Assembly (NCBI GenBank): GCA_015295985.1
Contig: DVDX01000049.1
Location: 18,764 to 82,763, forward strand
From: Synechococcus sp. M44_DOE_062
GTDB lineage: Bacteria > Cyanobacteriota > Cyanobacteriia > Thermostichales > Thermostichaceae
DNA: 64,000 bases
Direction: 5' to 3'
Under the pieces are notes generated by a model. That model was not told the DNA's origin. It made no database searches and saw nothing but the letters and a program-made list of their open reading frames with translations. A program made the position numbers and the translations under genes. Positions 1 to 9,797 of the stretch are shown here, in pieces (the stretch's first letter is position 1; each line of letters opens with the position of its first letter).

Positions 1-168
1 GGTGGCGAAGGGCGAGCCCCCATAGGCCGCAGTACCCCCGTCACCCCTTGGGGTAAGCCCACCCTGGGGTACAAGACTCGCAAGCGCAACAAGCCCAGCA
101 ACAAGTTCATCGTGCGCGGTCGCCGTCGCGGGGGCCGTCGGGACAAGGGCGGAAGGGCTGTTCAATAG
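1..168 (+). CDS. rplB: 50S ribosomal protein L2, C-terminal part (gene cut by window edge)
   Basis: The reading frame is open from the first base to TAG at 166-168 and encodes the last 55 residues of L2. The visible part holds the conserved glycine- and arginine-rich tail, including [17 protein letters not shown] and a run of basic residues ending GGRAVQ. L2 binds domain IV of 23S rRNA near the peptidyl transferase centre. It is followed by rpsS, the usual order of the S10 operon, which supports the call. The start lies outside the window. Confidence 0.95.
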   Translation, partial: GGEGRAPIGRSTPVTPWGKPTLGYKTRKRNKPSNKFIVRGRRRGGRRDKGGRAVQ

Positions 169-235
169 CCGTCTGGCCATTCCCTCCCCGAAGCTTTTTC
201 GATAGTGAATTGCTTGTCAAACGGTTGAGGTTCTT

Positions 236-517
236 ATGGGACGTTCGCTGAAAAAAGGCCCTTTTGTGGATGCCAAGCTGCTTCTCAAGGTGGAGAAGAT
301 GAATGAGCGCAACGAGAAGCACATGATCAAGACCTGGTCGCGGGCCAGCACCATCTTGCCCGTCATGATTGGCCACACTATTGCCGTTCACAACGGCAAG
401 CAGCACGTGCCCATCTACATCACCGATCAGATGGTGGGCCACAAGCTGGGGGAATTCGTCCCCACCCGTACCTTCCGCGGCCACGCAGGTAGCGACAAAA
501 AAGCCGCTCGCCGTTGA
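236..517 (+). CDS. rpsS: 30S ribosomal protein S19
   Basis: A 93-residue protein starting [12 protein letters not shown], the hallmark N-terminus of S19, and containing [20 protein letters not shown] and the [10 protein letters not shown] segment. S19 forms a complex with S13 on the head of the 30S subunit. The length is normal for bacteria. It lies 67 nt after rplB and 37 nt before rplV in the S10 operon. A weak Shine-Dalgarno (ttgagg, just before the ATG) is present. Confidence 0.98.
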   Translation: MGRSLKKGPFVDAKLLLKVEKMNERNEKHMIKTWSRASTILPVMIGHTIAVHNGKQHVPIYITDQMVGHKLGEFVPTRTFRGHAGSDKKAARR

Positions 518-554
518 AACGAGTAGGACAGTATCGAGTAGGAAGGAGAGCGCC

Positions 555-929
555 ATGGCTGATTCATCCCCTGAGGTTAAAGCGGTAGCCCGCTACATCC
601 GCATGTCCCCCTTCAAAGTGCGGCGGGTGCTGGATCAGATCCGCGGGCGCACCTATGCCGATGCCCTCATCTTGCTGGAGTTTATGCCCTACGCTGCCTG
701 TGAGCCGGTTCGTAAGGTGCTGCGCTCGGCGGTGGCCAACGCGGAGCACAACAACGGCCTGGATCCCCGGGATTTGGTGATTAGCCAAGCCTACGCCGAT
801 CAGGGGCCTGTGCTGAAACGGTTTCGCCCCCGCGCCCAAGGGCGAGCTTACCCCATTCGCAAGCGCACCTGTCACATCACCATTGCTGTCCGGCCCATAG
901 AAGAAGCTAAAGCGGCGACAGCCTCCTAA
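555..929 (+). CDS. rplV: 50S ribosomal protein L22
   Basis: The protein is 124 residues, with [18 protein letters not shown] near the N-terminus and the beta-hairpin tip region [20 protein letters not shown] that lines the exit tunnel. The frame is open further upstream into rpsS, but the ATG at 555 is preceded by a strong GGAAGGAGAG at 541-550 and gives the normal family N-terminus, so I use it. It lies in the S10 operon between rpsS and rpsC. Confidence 0.97.
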   Translation: MADSSPEVKAVARYIRMSPFKVRRVLDQIRGRTYADALILLEFMPYAACEPVRKVLRSAVANAEHNNGLDPRDLVISQAYADQGPVLKRFRPRAQGRAYPIRKRTCHITIAVRPIEEAKAATAS

Positions 930-971
930 CCTTCCGTATTCCCAGACCTCTACCCCTCAACCGACACCACC

Positions 972-1721
972 ATGGGACAGAAGATCCACCCCACCGGTTT
1001 CCGCCTCGGCGTGATTAAAGAGCATCGCAGCCGCTGGTTTGCCGATCCGGCCCGCTACCCGGCCTTGATACAGGAGGACGACCAGATTCGCGCCTACCTG
1101 ACCAAGCAATTGAGCAGTGCTGGCTTGGCCGATATCCAAATTGAGCGCAAAGCGGATCAAATTGACCTAGAGATCCGCGCTGCTCGCCCTGGGGTGGTCG
1201 TGGGTCGGGGCGGATCTGGCTTAGAGACTTTGCGCCAAGGTCTACAAAAAGAGCTGAGTTCACGAGGTGGCGGTGAACGAACCATTCGCATCAACGTAGT
1301 AGAGGTTACCCGTGCCGATGCCGAAGCGTCCTTGCTGGCAGAAAATATTGCCCAACAGTTGGAACGGCGGATTGCCTTTCGCCGCATCGTGCGCCAGGTG
1401 ATCCAACGGGCCCAGCGGGCAGGTGTACAAGGGATCAAAATCCAAATTGCCGGTCGCCTCAACGGGGCCGAGATTGCCCGCACCGAATGGACGCGGGAGG
1501 GGCGGATTCCTTTGCACACCTTGCGGGCCGACATCGACTACGCCGAGCACCTCGCCCATACCACCTTCGGCATCATCGGAGTCAAAGTTTGGGTCTTCAA
1601 AGGGGAAGTTCTGCCCGGGCAGGAACGTCACGAACAAAAGTTTCCCCTGCAACAGCCCAAACGTCGGCAGCAGCGGCGGCGGCCCACCTTTGAAGATCGC
1701 TCGGCTCAAGCAGAGGCTTGA
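972..1721 (+). CDS. rpsC: 30S ribosomal protein S3
   Basis: The protein is 249 residues and starts [14 protein letters not shown], the canonical S3 start. The KH domain ([15 protein letters not shown], about residues 74-88) is followed by the conserved C-terminal domain with [21 protein letters not shown]3 forms part of the mRNA entry channel. The tail is basic and glutamine/arginine rich (KRRQQRRR), slightly longer than in E. coli, as is common in cyanobacteria. It is followed by rplP. Confidence 0.98.
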   Translation: MGQKIHPTGFRLGVIKEHRSRWFADPARYPALIQEDDQIRAYLTKQLSSAGLADIQIERKADQIDLEIRAARPGVVVGRGGSGLETLRQGLQKELSSRGGGERTIRINVVEVTRADAEASLLAENIAQQLERRIAFRRIVRQVIQRAQRAGVQGIKIQIAGRLNGAEIARTEWTREGRIPLHTLRADIDYAEHLAHTTFGIIGVKVWVFKGEVLPGQERHEQKFPLQQPKRRQQRRRPTFEDRSAQAEA

Positions 1722-1779
1722 CCGCTGGTTTGGCAATGCCCAGGGATCCCCATCGGTTACCCATGATTGAGGAACGGCC

Positions 1780-2247
1780 ATGTTAAGCCCCAAACGCACC
1801 AAGTACCGCAAGCAACAGCGCGGGCGCATGAAAGGCAAAGCGACCCGTGGCAACCGCATCAACTTTGGGGAATACGGCCTTGTGGCCCTAGAACCCGCCT
1901 GGATTACAGCTCGACAGATCGAAGCCAGCCGTCGGGCCATGACCCGCTACGTCCGGCGGGGCGGCCAAATCTGGATCCGCATCTTTCCCGACAAGCCCGT
2001 TACCCAGCGAGCTGCGGAAACCCGCATGGGATCCGGCAAAGGCAACCCTGAGTACTGGGTTTGCGTCGTCAAGCCAGGCCGTATCCTCTTCGAAATGGGG
2101 GGAGTGGCAGAGCCCATCGCCCGAGAAGCCATGCGGCTTGCCGCTCAGAAGCTACCGATTAAAGTCAAGTTTGTAACCAAAGCCGACTTTGAAAAGCCAG
2201 AGCCCGCCCAGGCAGCGGCTTCAGAAGCGGCCACCAGCAGCGTATGA
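1780..2247 (+). CDS. rplP: 50S ribosomal protein L16
   Basis: The protein is 155 residues and begins [19 protein letters not shown], as in all bacterial L16. It continues through the conserved [20 protein letters not shown] and the [13 protein letters not shown] signature. L16 organises the A-site region of 23S rRNA. The length exceeds the usual 137-140 because of an alanine-rich C-terminal extension after [11 protein letters not shown]. That tail is not part of the folded domain and looks non-essential. Confidence 0.97.
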   Translation: MLSPKRTKYRKQQRGRMKGKATRGNRINFGEYGLVALEPAWITARQIEASRRAMTRYVRRGGQIWIRIFPDKPVTQRAAETRMGSGKGNPEYWVCVVKPGRILFEMGGVAEPIAREAMRLAAQKLPIKVKFVTKADFEKPEPAQAAASEAATSSV

Positions 2248-2260
2248 GGAGAGTCCAGCC

Positions 2261-2482
2261 ATGCCCATGCCCAAAATTGCCGATGCCCGTGCCCTATCGG
2301 ATGAAGAGCTGAGCAAGGAAATCTACGCGGTCAAGAAAGAGCTGTTCGAGCTGCGCTTGCAGCAGGCCACGCGGCAGTTGAACCAGCCCCATCTCATCCG
2401 GCTGCGCAAACACAAGTTGGCACAATTGTTAACCGTAGAGGCAGAACGCAAGCAGGGCAAGCGCCCAACCCAGGAGGAGTAA
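2261..2482 (+). CDS. rpmC: 50S ribosomal protein L29
   Basis: The protein is 73 residues from the ATG at 2261 (a second ATG two codons on is possible). L29 is a two-helix protein at the tunnel exit, near where trigger factor and SRP dock. The helix pair is visible as [20 protein letters not shown] and [20 protein letters not shown] start further upstream would run into the rplP tail and is unlikely. The stop overlaps the rpsQ start in TAATG. Confidence 0.95.
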   Translation: MPMPKIADARALSDEELSKEIYAVKKELFELRLQQATRQLNQPHLIRLRKHKLAQLLTVEAERKQGKRPTQEE

Positions 2483-2733
2483 TGGCTGTTCGGGAGAAGA
2501 TTGGCATTGTGGTCAGCAACAAGATGCAGAAAACGGTGGTTGTTGCCGTAGAAAGCCGCGTTGCTCACCCGAAGTACGGCAAGATCGTCGTCAAAACCAA
2601 GAAGTTTAAGGCCCACGACGAGGAAAACCGCTGTCAAGAAGGGGATCTGGTGCGCATCACGGAAACCCGTCCCCTCAGCCGCACCAAGCGTTGGCAAGTT
2701 GCCGAAATCCTGAGGGAGGTGAAGAAACTATGA
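2482..2733 (+). CDS. rpsQ: 30S ribosomal protein S17
   Basis: The protein is 83 residues starting [18 protein letters not shown], with the OB-fold signature [21 protein letters not shown]17 is a primary 16S rRNA binding protein. The start shares one base with the rpmC stop (TAATG), and the end overlaps rplN by four bases (ATGA), so translation is probably coupled. Upstream of the ATG the sequence CAGGAGG gives a strong ribosome binding site inside the rpmC coding region. Confidence 0.97.
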   Translation: MAVREKIGIVVSNKMQKTVVVAVESRVAHPKYGKIVVKTKKFKAHDEENRCQEGDLVRITETRPLSRTKRWQVAEILREVKKL

Positions 2734-3098
2734 TTCAGCAGCAAACCATGCTAACGGTGGCCGACAACACCGGCGCCCGCAAAATGATGTGCATTCGCGT
2801 GCTGGGCAGCAGTGGCCGTCGCTACGCCAGCTTGGGCGACGTGATCATCGGCGTTGTCAAAGATGCCTTGCCCAACATGCCCGTCAAAAAATCCGATGTC
2901 GTCAAGGCTGTTGTCATCCGCACTGTCGACACGGTACGTCGCCCCGACGGCATGTGCATCCGCTTCGACGACAACGCCGCCGTGATCATCAACAACGACG
3001 GCAACCCCCGTGGAACTCGCGTTTTCGGCCCTGTAGCCCGTGAGCTGCGGGAGAAAAACTTCACCAAGATCATCTCCCTTGCCCCGGAGGTACTCTGA
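2730..3098 (+). CDS. rplN: 50S ribosomal protein L14
   Basis: The protein is 122 residues starting [18 protein letters not shown], the invariant L14 N-terminus, and carries [20 protein letters not shown] and the [10 protein letters not shown] signature. L14 contacts 16S rRNA in an intersubunit bridge and binds the silencing factor RsfS. The start codon overlaps the S17 stop and is preceded by GAGGTGAAG. The end shares one base with the next ATG. Confidence 0.98.
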   Translation: MIQQQTMLTVADNTGARKMMCIRVLGSSGRRYASLGDVIIGVVKDALPNMPVKKSDVVKAVVIRTVDTVRRPDGMCIRFDDNAAVIINNDGNPRGTRVFGPVARELREKNFTKIISLAPEVL

Positions 3099-3496
3099 TG
3101 GTTCGCCCCCTCAAACCCAGCCAAATTCGGCGCTTAGTTCGGCGACCGGGCATTCGCAAGCACCGCAACAGCCTGCGCTACAAAATGCGTATCAAGCAAG
3201 GGGATACCGTGCAGGTGATCTCCGGCGATGACAAAGGCAAAATCGGCGAGGTGCTGCGGGTCTTTCCCGAACGCAACATGGTTTTGGTGGAAGGGGTTAA
3301 CATTGTTACCTACCACCGCAAACCCCAGCGAGAAGGGGAAAGTGGCCGGATTGAGACCAAGGAAGCCCCCATTCCCGTCTGCAAAGTGATGGCCTATTCC
3401 AAGAAGCAGGAAGTGGCCAGCCGCATCGGCTATCAAATCACCGCCGATGGTCGCAAAGTCCGCGTCCTTAAGAAAACAGGCGAGATCCTCGACTAG
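3098..3496 (+). CDS. rplX: 50S ribosomal protein L24, with a possible N-terminal extension
   Basis: The KOW motif region [19 protein letters not shown] is typical L24, an early assembly protein. Starting at 3098 gives 132 residues, 29 longer at the N-terminus than the usual family start, which would be the ATG at 3185 (103 residues). The extension is very basic ([19 protein letters not shown]). The TGATG junction with rplN, with GGAGG just upstream, favours 3098. The ATG at 3185 has no clear ribosome binding site. I report the longer form but the start is not settled. Confidence 0.9.
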   Translation: MVRPLKPSQIRRLVRRPGIRKHRNSLRYKMRIKQGDTVQVISGDDKGKIGEVLRVFPERNMVLVEGVNIVTYHRKPQREGESGRIETKEAPIPVCKVMAYSKKQEVASRIGYQITADGRKVRVLKKTGEILD

Positions 3497-3564
3497 GCAT
3501 TACATTCTTTTTTTCATCATTGGTTTGGCTCTGACCCAGCCCAGAGCCGCAAGGAGAAGCCACC

Positions 3565-4107
3565 ATGCCCCAACGTCTGCAAATCCTCTACAACACCGTC
3601 ATCGTCCCCAAGCTGCAAAAGGAGTTGGGCTACACCAACATCCACCAGGTGCCCCGCCTGGAGAAGATCGTCATCAACCGCGGCTTGGGGGAAGCTTCCC
3701 AAAATGCTAAAGCTCTGGAATCTTCCATTGCCGAGATCAGCGCCATCACCGGTCAGCGTCCGGTGATCACCCGCGCCAAAAAGGCAATTGCCAGCTTCAA
3801 GATTCGCAAAGGCATGCCGGTTGGCCTGATGGTAACCCTACGGCGGGAGCGCATGTATGCGTTTTTGGATCGCCTGATCAACATTGCCTTGCCCCGTATC
3901 CGTGACTTCCGCGGCGTCAGCCCCAAAGCCTTTGATGGACGGGGCAACTACACCCTTGGCATCCGTGAACAACTGATTTTTCCCGAAATCAACTATGACT
4001 CTGTGGATCAGTTGCGAGGTATGGATATTTCAATTGTGACCACTGCTAAAACCGATGAAGAGGGCCGTGCCCTGCTCAAAGCGTTTGGCATGCCCTTTGC
4101 CTCCTAG
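3565..4107 (+). CDS. rplE: 50S ribosomal protein L5
   Basis: The protein is 180 residues. Signature parts are [21 protein letters not shown] and [20 protein letters not shown] near the C-terminus. L5 binds 5S rRNA and contacts the P-site tRNA. An AAGGAG lies 8-9 nt before the ATG. In many bacteria rpsN (S14) follows rplE; here, as in other cyanobacteria, the next gene is rpsH. Confidence 0.98.
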   Translation: MPQRLQILYNTVIVPKLQKELGYTNIHQVPRLEKIVINRGLGEASQNAKALESSIAEISAITGQRPVITRAKKAIASFKIRKGMPVGLMVTLRRERMYAFLDRLINIALPRIRDFRGVSPKAFDGRGNYTLGIREQLIFPEINYDSVDQLRGMDISIVTTAKTDEEGRALLKAFGMPFAS

Positions 4108-4165
4108 GTCTACTCACCCTAAGTTTTCTTGCTTGATCGATCTTCCGAGGAGCACTGACCCACCG

Positions 4166-4576
4166 ATGGCCCACACCAACGACACGATCGCCGATATGCT
4201 CACCCGCATTCGCAATGCCACCATGGCTCGGCACGAGTCGGTGGCAGTTCCGGCCACGCGCATGACCCGCAGCATTGCTCGTGTTCTTCATGAGGAAGGG
4301 TTTGTCAGCGAATGGAGGGAGGAGGGAGAAGGGATCCAAGCCCGGGTGGTGTTGCGATTGAAGTACAAAGGCAAAGGCCGCAACTGCAGACCCATCATCA
4401 ATGGTCTGAAGCGGGTGAGCCGACCGGGCCTGCGGGTTTACCGCAACCACAAAGAGCTGCCCCGAGTGCTGGGGGGAATCGGGATCGCCATCATCTCCAC
4501 CTCCAACGGCATCATGACCGACCGGGAGGCTCGTAAGCAGGGCATTGGCGGCGAAGTCCTCTGCCTTGTCTACTAG
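4166..4576 (+). CDS. rpsH: 30S ribosomal protein S8
   Basis: The protein is 136 residues from ATG 4166, beginning [18 protein letters not shown] as expected. The frame is open upstream into the rplE end, but that part has no similarity to S8. The C-terminus carries the conserved [20 protein letters not shown] signature. S8 binds helix 21 of 16S rRNA and in E. coli is the translational repressor of the spc operon. Whether it is here cannot be seen. Confidence 0.97.
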   Translation: MAHTNDTIADMLTRIRNATMARHESVAVPATRMTRSIARVLHEEGFVSEWREEGEGIQARVVLRLKYKGKGRNCRPIINGLKRVSRPGLRVYRNHKELPRVLGGIGIAIISTSNGIMTDREARKQGIGGEVLCLVY

Positions 4577-4608
4577 ACTTTAAGTTTCTCTGGTCAGGAG
4601 TTTTTCCC

Positions 4609-5154
4609 ATGTCCCGTATCGGTAGACGCCCCATCGCCCTTCCTGCCAAGGTGGAGATCCAGATCGATGGCCAGCACATTGCGGTGAAAGGACCGAAAGG
4701 TCAACTGTCCCGCAATTTGCCACCCTTGATCACGGTTCAGCAAAATGCTCAGACGCTCACAGTCAGCCGTCTCAACGATTCCCGTCCTGCCCGCCAACTG
4801 CACGGCCTCTGCCGCACCTTGGTTGCCAACATGGTCGACGGAGTATCCAAGGGGTTTGAGCGACGCCTGGAGTTGGTGGGTGTGGGCTACCGGGCTGCCA
4901 TCCAAGGCAGCAAGTTGGTTTTGAACGTCGGCTATAGCCACCCTGTGGAGATCCCCTTCCCCCCTGGCATCCAAATTGCCGTTGAGGGAAACAACGTCAT
5001 AGTTGTCTCAGGCACAGATAAAGAACTGGTGGGCAACACTGCCGCCCGCATTCGAGCTGTCCGACCCCCAGAGCCCTACAAGGGGAAAGGGATCCGCTAT
5101 CTAGGGGAGCAAGTTCGCCGCAAGGCAGGTAAATCCGGGAAAGCGAAGAAGTAA
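4609..5154 (+). CDS. rplF: 50S ribosomal protein L6
   Basis: The protein is 181 residues starting [12 protein letters not shown]. It has the two repeated L6 folds and the C-terminal signature [23 protein letters not shown]6 lies near the sarcin-ricin loop. CAGGAG precedes the ATG. Only seven bases separate it from rplR. Confidence 0.98.
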   Translation: MSRIGRRPIALPAKVEIQIDGQHIAVKGPKGQLSRNLPPLITVQQNAQTLTVSRLNDSRPARQLHGLCRTLVANMVDGVSKGFERRLELVGVGYRAAIQGSKLVLNVGYSHPVEIPFPPGIQIAVEGNNVIVVSGTDKELVGNTAARIRAVRPPEPYKGKGIRYLGEQVRRKAGKSGKAKK

Positions 5155-5161
5155 CTAGCCT

Positions 5162-5530
5162 ATGAAAACCAGCCGCAAAATCACCACCCAACGCCGTCAT
5201 CGACGCATTCGCCGCAAGGTCTTTGGCACTGCCGAGCGGCCTCGCCTGGCCGTGTTTCGCTCCCATCGACACATCTACGCCCAGGTGATCGACGATGTAG
5301 CCCAGCATACCTTAACCTCTGCCTCCACGTTGGACAGAGAGCTGCGCGAAAAATTCAAAGAAACCGGGACGGCCACTCAAGAAGCGGCTGCCTTGGTGGG
5401 CCGCTCAGTTGCTGAACGAGCTTTACAAATGGGCATTTCCCGCGTGGTTTTCGATCGGGGGGGCAAGCTTTATCACGGGCGCGTTCAAGCCCTGGCAGAA
5501 GCTGCCCGAGAGGCAGGATTACAGTTCTAG
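5162..5530 (+). CDS. rplR: 50S ribosomal protein L18
   Basis: The protein is 122 residues with a basic N-terminus ([19 protein letters not shown]) and the conserved [15 protein letters not shown] segment. The C-terminal [20 protein letters not shown] motif contacts 5S rRNA. L18, L5 and L25-type proteins form the 5S particle. The gene sits between rplF and rpsE as in nearly all bacteria. Confidence 0.98.
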   Translation: MKTSRKITTQRRHRRIRRKVFGTAERPRLAVFRSHRHIYAQVIDDVAQHTLTSASTLDRELREKFKETGTATQEAAALVGRSVAERALQMGISRVVFDRGGKLYHGRVQALAEAAREAGLQF

Positions 5531-5548
5531 CTACTGAGGACATAGCAC

Positions 5549-6085
5549 ATGGCTGAGCAGAGGGAACGTCGCAGAAGCAAAAAAAGCCGCGAAGAACAAC
5601 CCACGGAGTGGCAAGAGCGGGTCATCCAAATCCGGCGCGTCACCAAGGTGGTCAAGGGTGGCAAAAAGTTGAGCTTCCGCGCTGTGGTGGTGGTCGGCAA
5701 CGAGCGCGGCCAAGTCGGGGTCGGCGTGGGCAAAGCCAACGACGTGATTGGAGCGGTGCGCAAGGGGGTTGTGGACGGTAAAAAACACCTCATTGAGGTG
5801 CCCCTCACCAAAGGCTTGTCTGTGCCCCATCCCATGCAGGGGGCAGGCGGCGGTGCCACCGTCTTGGTCATGCCAGCAGCTCCCGGCACAGGCGTCATTG
5901 CAGGGGGGGCGGTTCGCACCGTTCTGGAGCTGGCAGGTGTACGCAACAGCTTGGCCAAGCAACTGGGATCCAGCAACCCCCTCAACAATGCCCGTGCCAC
6001 CATCGATGCGCTGCGGCGGATGCGTACCTTTAAGCAGGTGGCCCAAGACCGAGACATCGATGTGCGCCGCCTATTGAGCAAGTGA
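5549..6085 (+). CDS. rpsE: 30S ribosomal protein S5
   Basis: The protein is 178 residues. The dsRNA-binding-like N-domain contains the S5 signature with [20 protein letters not shown] and [13 protein letters not shown]; the C-domain has [22 protein letters not shown]5 takes part in decoding fidelity and mRNA helicase activity. rpmD (L30), which follows rpsE in many bacteria, is absent as in cyanobacteria and chloroplasts. The last 14 bases of the gene are repeated directly 25 bp downstream. Confidence 0.98.
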   Translation: MAEQRERRRSKKSREEQPTEWQERVIQIRRVTKVVKGGKKLSFRAVVVVGNERGQVGVGVGKANDVIGAVRKGVVDGKKHLIEVPLTKGLSVPHPMQGAGGGATVLVMPAAPGTGVIAGGAVRTVLELAGVRNSLAKQLGSSNPLNNARATIDALRRMRTFKQVAQDRDIDVRRLLSK

Positions 6086-6110
6086 TGGACAGGTGATATT
6101 GAGCAAGTGA
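6072..6110 (+). repeat. Direct repeat of the rpsE 3' end, period 25 bp
   Basis: The 14-base string tattgagcaagtga occurs at 6072-6085, covering the last codons and stop of rpsE, and again at 6097-6110 in the gap before rplO. The spacer is 11 bases. It looks like a past short duplication of the gene end. The second copy is not translated as part of S5. Confidence 0.8.
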
Positions 6111-6123
6111 GCCAGAGGTAGAC

Positions 6124-6576
6124 ATGCGACTGGAAGACATTCGGCCTCAAGCAGGTTCGACGCGGCGGCGGCGGCGGCTAGGTCGTGGCGTCTCTGCCGG
6201 GCAGGGGGCCTCCTGTGGCAAGGGGATGCGGGGGCAAAAGGCCCGCAAGGGAGGCGGTACGCGACCCGGCTTTGAAGGGGGCCAGACTCCCCTCTACCGG
6301 CGTTTGCCCAAGCTTAAGCATTTCCCCCGCTACACGCAGCGTCTGGAATATACCCTGGTTAACCTGCGCGCCTTGGCGGATCTGCCTGCCGGCAGCGAGG
6401 TCAGCCTGCAAAGCTTAATGGAACGAGGGATCGTCACCACCAACGATGGCCCGCTGAAGATCTTGGGCGATGGGGAAGTCAGGGTGCCCCTGACGATCAG
6501 GGCGGCGGCCATTACCGCTTCAGCCAAAGCCAAGGTCGAGGCAGCCGGAGGTCGGGTGGAAATTTTGGGATCCTAG
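6124..6576 (+). CDS. rplO: 50S ribosomal protein L15
   Basis: The protein is 150 residues starting [22 protein letters not shown]. The glycine-rich N-terminal extension that threads into 23S rRNA is seen as [18 protein letters not shown], and the C-terminal fold ends [14 protein letters not shown]15 is a late-assembly protein. It is followed by a 152-base gap and then secY. Confidence 0.97.
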   Translation: MRLEDIRPQAGSTRRRRRLGRGVSAGQGASCGKGMRGQKARKGGGTRPGFEGGQTPLYRRLPKLKHFPRYTQRLEYTLVNLRALADLPAGSEVSLQSLMERGIVTTNDGPLKILGDGEVRVPLTIRAAAITASAKAKVEAAGGRVEILGS

Positions 6577-6728
6577 ACCCCTGCTTCCTGTTGCTCTGGC
6601 CAGCTTCTGCGGGGTGGTGTTGAGTTGCAGTTTTTTGATTTTGCTGAGGTTTTGCCGACTGCTCCACCAGCAGCGTAGAGTGGTAGATAGCTCACCTTGC
6701 CTTTTGCTCCCGCGAGACTCTCTTCCCT

Positions 6729-8027
6729 ATGGTTGACACACGAGGTTCCGCCCCCTCTGCCCAAGAGACCTTCATGCAGATGGCTATGGCCTCTGGCTTG
6801 CGCAGCCGTCTGTTTCTCACCCTGGGCTTGCTGCTGTTGGTCAGATTGGGCATTTACATCCCCATTCCCGGTATCGATCGGGTTCGCTTTGCCGCCGAAG
6901 CTGCCAATAGCCCTGTGTTTGGTTTGTTGGATGTCTTCTCCGGCGGGGGGATTTCTGCTCTGGGGATTTTCGCCCTTGGGATCCTGCCCTTCATCAACGC
7001 CTCAATCATCATGCAGTTGCTGATCCCGGCCATTCCTGCCTTGGAGAACCTCCAGAAAAACGAGGGAGAACAGGGGCGGCGGCAGATTTCTCAGTACACC
7101 CGCTATGTCACCTTAGCCTGGGCCATTATCCAGGGCATTGGCATTTCCTTTTGGGTGCGGGAGTTTGCCAGTACCACCAACGAGTTGGCCTTCATGGCCT
7201 CCACCACCTTGGCTCTGGCGGCGGGATCCCTGTTTGTGATGTGGCTGGGAGAGATGATCACGGAGAAGGGGGTAGGAAGTGGCCCTTCGCTCTTGATCTT
7301 CGTCAACATTGTTGCCACCCTGCCCCGTGCCCTCGGACAGACCATCAGCTTGGCCCGTGCCGATAGCAGCACCATCGGCGGCATCTTGCTGTTGACAGCA
7401 ATCTTTTTGGCCACCATTGTCGGCATTGTCTTCGTCCAAGAGGGCAGCCGCAAGATCCCGATTGTTTATGCCAAGCGCCAGGTGGGCAACAAGCTGTTCC
7501 GCGAGCAGAAAAGCTATCTGCCCCTGAGGCTGAACCAGGGGGGCGTGATGCCGATCATCTTCGCCTACTCGGTGATGTCTCTGCCTTTGGCCTTGGCCCA
7601 GTACACCCAAAACCTGACCTTGGTGCAGGTGGCCAACTTCCTATCCCCCACCTCCTGGTTCTACATTCCCTTCTATTTCGTGCTGATCCTCTTTTTCAGC
7701 TACTTCTACACCTCTTTGCTCATCAACCCGGTGGATCTGGCTCAGAACTTGAAGAAGATGGGGGCCAGCATTCCAGGGGTACGTCCGGGTAAGGCTACTG
7801 CCGAGTATGTCGAAGGGATCCTCAACCGCCTGACGCTGCTGGGGGCTCTATTCCTGTGCGCAGTGGCCATCATCCCGACGACGGTGGAACGGGCAACCGG
7901 CATCACCACTTTCCAAGGTTTGGGGGCGACCTCGCTGCTGATTTTGGTGGGGGTGGCGATCGAGACCTCCAAGCAGATCCAGACTTATGTCATCTCACAA
8001 CGCTACGAAGGGATGGTCAAACAGTAG
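6729..8027 (+). CDS. secY: Protein translocase subunit SecY
   Basis: The protein is 432 residues with about ten hydrophobic segments. The plug region follows [12 protein letters not shown]. Other signatures are [24 protein letters not shown] and the cytosolic loop residues in SLPLALAQ. SecY forms the protein-conducting channel in the plasma and thylakoid membranes with SecE and SecG. The start at 6729 gives a normal length. Its stop overlaps the GTG start of adk by one base. The 152-base leader upstream (6577-6728) shows no convincing promoter or terminator. Confidence 0.97.
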   Translation: MVDTRGSAPSAQETFMQMAMASGLRSRLFLTLGLLLLVRLGIYIPIPGIDRVRFAAEAANSPVFGLLDVFSGGGISALGIFALGILPFINASIIMQLLIPAIPALENLQKNEGEQGRRQISQYTRYVTLAWAIIQGIGISFWVREFASTTNELAFMASTTLALAAGSLFVMWLGEMITEKGVGSGPSLLIFVNIVATLPRALGQTISLARADSSTIGGILLLTAIFLATIVGIVFVQEGSRKIPIVYAKRQVGNKLFREQKSYLPLRLNQGGVMPIIFAYSVMSLPLALAQYTQNLTLVQVANFLSPTSWFYIPFYFVLILFFSYFYTSLLINPVDLAQNLKKMGASIPGVRPGKATAEYVEGILNRLTLLGALFLCAVAIIPTTVERATGITTFQGLGATSLLILVGVAIETSKQIQTYVISQRYEGMVKQ

Positions 8028-8608
8028 TGCCAAGGTTAATCTTTCTGGGGCCGCCGGGGGCGGGCAAAGGTACACAGGCGGAGCGGCTAGCAGCCATTTA
8101 CCACACGCCCAAAATTTCCACGGGCGATCTGCTGCGGGCCGAGGTCAAGGCTCAGACACCGCTGGGATGCCAAGCCAAGGTTTACATGGATGCGGGAGAG
8201 CTGGTGCCCGACGAGGTGCTGATTGGGATGGTGAAAGGGCAGTTGCAGCAGTCTCCAGAGGAGGGTTGGATCCTGGATGGATTTCCTCGCACCCTAGCCC
8301 AGGCAGAAGCCTTGGAGGAGCTGCTGCAAGAGCTGGGACAAGATTACGACTACGTCCTCAACTTGGAGGTGCCCGACGAGGTGGTGGTGGCCCGTCTCCT
8401 GGCCCGTGGCAAGGAGCAGGGGCGCAGCGATGATGCGGATCGGTCGGTGATTCTCAAGCGGCTGGAGGTCTATCGGCAGCAGACAGCTCCCTTAATCGAT
8501 TTTTATGAGGCCAAGGGGCGCTTGCAGCGGGTTAACGGCAACCAGCCGATGGAATCCGTACAAGAACATCTGCAGGCTCTTTTGGAAGGCTTCAGGAGGA
8601 CGGCGTGA
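8027..8608 (+). CDS. adk: Adenylate kinase
   Basis: This enzyme converts ATP and AMP to two ADP. The predicted start is GTG 8027, overlapping the secY stop (TAGTG), and gives 193 residues beginning [20 protein letters not shown] with the P-loop at residues 8-15. The NMP-binding segment [12 protein letters not shown] and the [17 protein letters not shown] motif are present. The LID is short ([21 protein letters not shown]), as in the short cytosolic type. It is translationally coupled to secY and to map. Confidence 0.96.
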   Translation: MPRLIFLGPPGAGKGTQAERLAAIYHTPKISTGDLLRAEVKAQTPLGCQAKVYMDAGELVPDEVLIGMVKGQLQQSPEEGWILDGFPRTLAQAEALEELLQELGQDYDYVLNLEVPDEVVVARLLARGKEQGRSDDADRSVILKRLEVYRQQTAPLIDFYEAKGRLQRVNGNQPMESVQEHLQALLEGFRRTA

Positions 8609-9420
8609 TCAGGGCAGGAGCTGGAAATTCCCCCCAGCGGCGGGGCATGCAGCTCATCGAGATCAAATCTCGCCGCGAAGTAGAGAAAATGCGGCGGGCT
8701 GGTCGGGTGGTGGCCCAAGTATTGCAGGAGATTGCAGAGCGCCTGGAGCCGGGCTGGACCACGGCAGATATCGATGCCTATGCCGAGAGACGGGTGGCCC
8801 AACTCAATGCTTTGCCCAGTTTCAAGGGCTACTACGGCTTTCCCGCCTGCGTCTGTGTCAGTGTCAACCATGAGGTGGTGCACGGGATCCCCAGTCCCCG
8901 CAAAGTGGTGCAGCCGGGAGATGTGGTTAAGGTGGATTTTGGTGCCGTTGTCGAGGGCTGGCATGCGGATTCCTGTATCACCATTGGCCTGGAACCCCTG
9001 AGCGACGCAGCCCGGGATCTGATCGATACAGCGGCCAAGGCCCTGCAGACGGGCATCGACCACGTGCGCCACGGCGTTTGGCTTCAGGATGTCTCAGGCG
9101 CCATTGAAGATTACATCGAGGGGCGGGGCTATTCCGTGGTGAAGCAGTATGTCGGCCACGGGGTGGGGCGCAATCTGCACGAAGAGCCACAATTTCCCAA
9201 CTATCGCACCCGCGATCTGCCCAATCCCAAGCTGCGCTCCGGCATGACGGTGGCCATTGAGCCGATGGTGAATGCGGGGGGAGAGGCAACCCGAGTGTTG
9301 CCAGACCAGTGGACGGTGGTCACGGTGGATGGCTCTTGGTCGGCTCAGTTTGAGCACACGGTCTTGGTTACCGAGTCTGGAGCAGAAATTTTGACCGATC
9401 GCACGCCTTTTCAGTCCTAA
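8605..9420 (+). CDS. map: Methionine aminopeptidase, type I
   Basis: This dinuclear-metal enzyme removes the initiator methionine. The ligands are visible in [14 protein letters not shown] (two Asp), [12 protein letters not shown] (His), [11 protein letters not shown] (Glu) and AQFEHTVLV (Glu). The GTG at 8605 has a strong AGGAGGA at 8594-8600 and overlaps the adk stop by four bases (GTGA), so I prefer it. It gives 271 residues. The ATG at 8647 gives the more typical 257-residue protein but has no nearby ribosome binding site. Confidence 0.95.
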   Translation: MIRAGAGNSPQRRGMQLIEIKSRREVEKMRRAGRVVAQVLQEIAERLEPGWTTADIDAYAERRVAQLNALPSFKGYYGFPACVCVSVNHEVVHGIPSPRKVVQPGDVVKVDFGAVVEGWHADSCITIGLEPLSDAARDLIDTAAKALQTGIDHVRHGVWLQDVSGAIEDYIEGRGYSVVKQYVGHGVGRNLHEEPQFPNYRTRDLPNPKLRSGMTVAIEPMVNAGGEATRVLPDQWTVVTVDGSWSAQFEHTVLVTESGAEILTDRTPFQS

Positions 9421-9549
9421 GGGATCCCCTGATGAAGGACTGCAACAGTTAGGATAGAAGAGATGGAATCTGTTTTCATTTCTTAACAGCGCACGTCGTT
9501 GCGGCTGTGAGCTGTTGTGCTTTTGTTGTGTCGTTTTGGGGAGGGTTCA

Positions 9550-9774
9550 TTGTCTAAGGAAGATGCCATTGAAATGGAGGGGGTCGTTACCGAATCCCTG
9601 CCCAACGCTATGTTCCGAGTGGATCTGGATAACGGCTTCAACGTGCTCGCTCATATCTCCGGCAAAATTCGCCGCAACTACATCAAGATCTTGCCCGGCG
9701 ACCGGGTCAAGGTGGAGCTGAGCCCCTATGACCTCAACAAAGGGCGCATCACCTACCGCCTTAAGAAAAAGTAA
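9550..9774 (+). CDS. infA: Translation initiation factor IF-1, TTG start
   Basis: The protein is 74 residues, an OB-fold factor that binds the A site of the 30S subunit. It reads [20 protein letters not shown], then [20 protein letters not shown], nearly the family consensus. No ATG fits; the TTG at 9550 follows GGGGAGG (9538-9544) and gives exactly the normal length. The 129-base leader after map holds no gene. The usual next genes (rpmJ, rpsM, rpsK, rpoA, rplQ) are absent from this position. Confidence 0.95.
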   Translation: MSKEDAIEMEGVVTESLPNAMFRVDLDNGFNVLAHISGKIRRNYIKILPGDRVKVELSPYDLNKGRITYRLKKK

Positions 9775-9797
9775 GTCCCCCAGCCGAGCTGCTGAGC

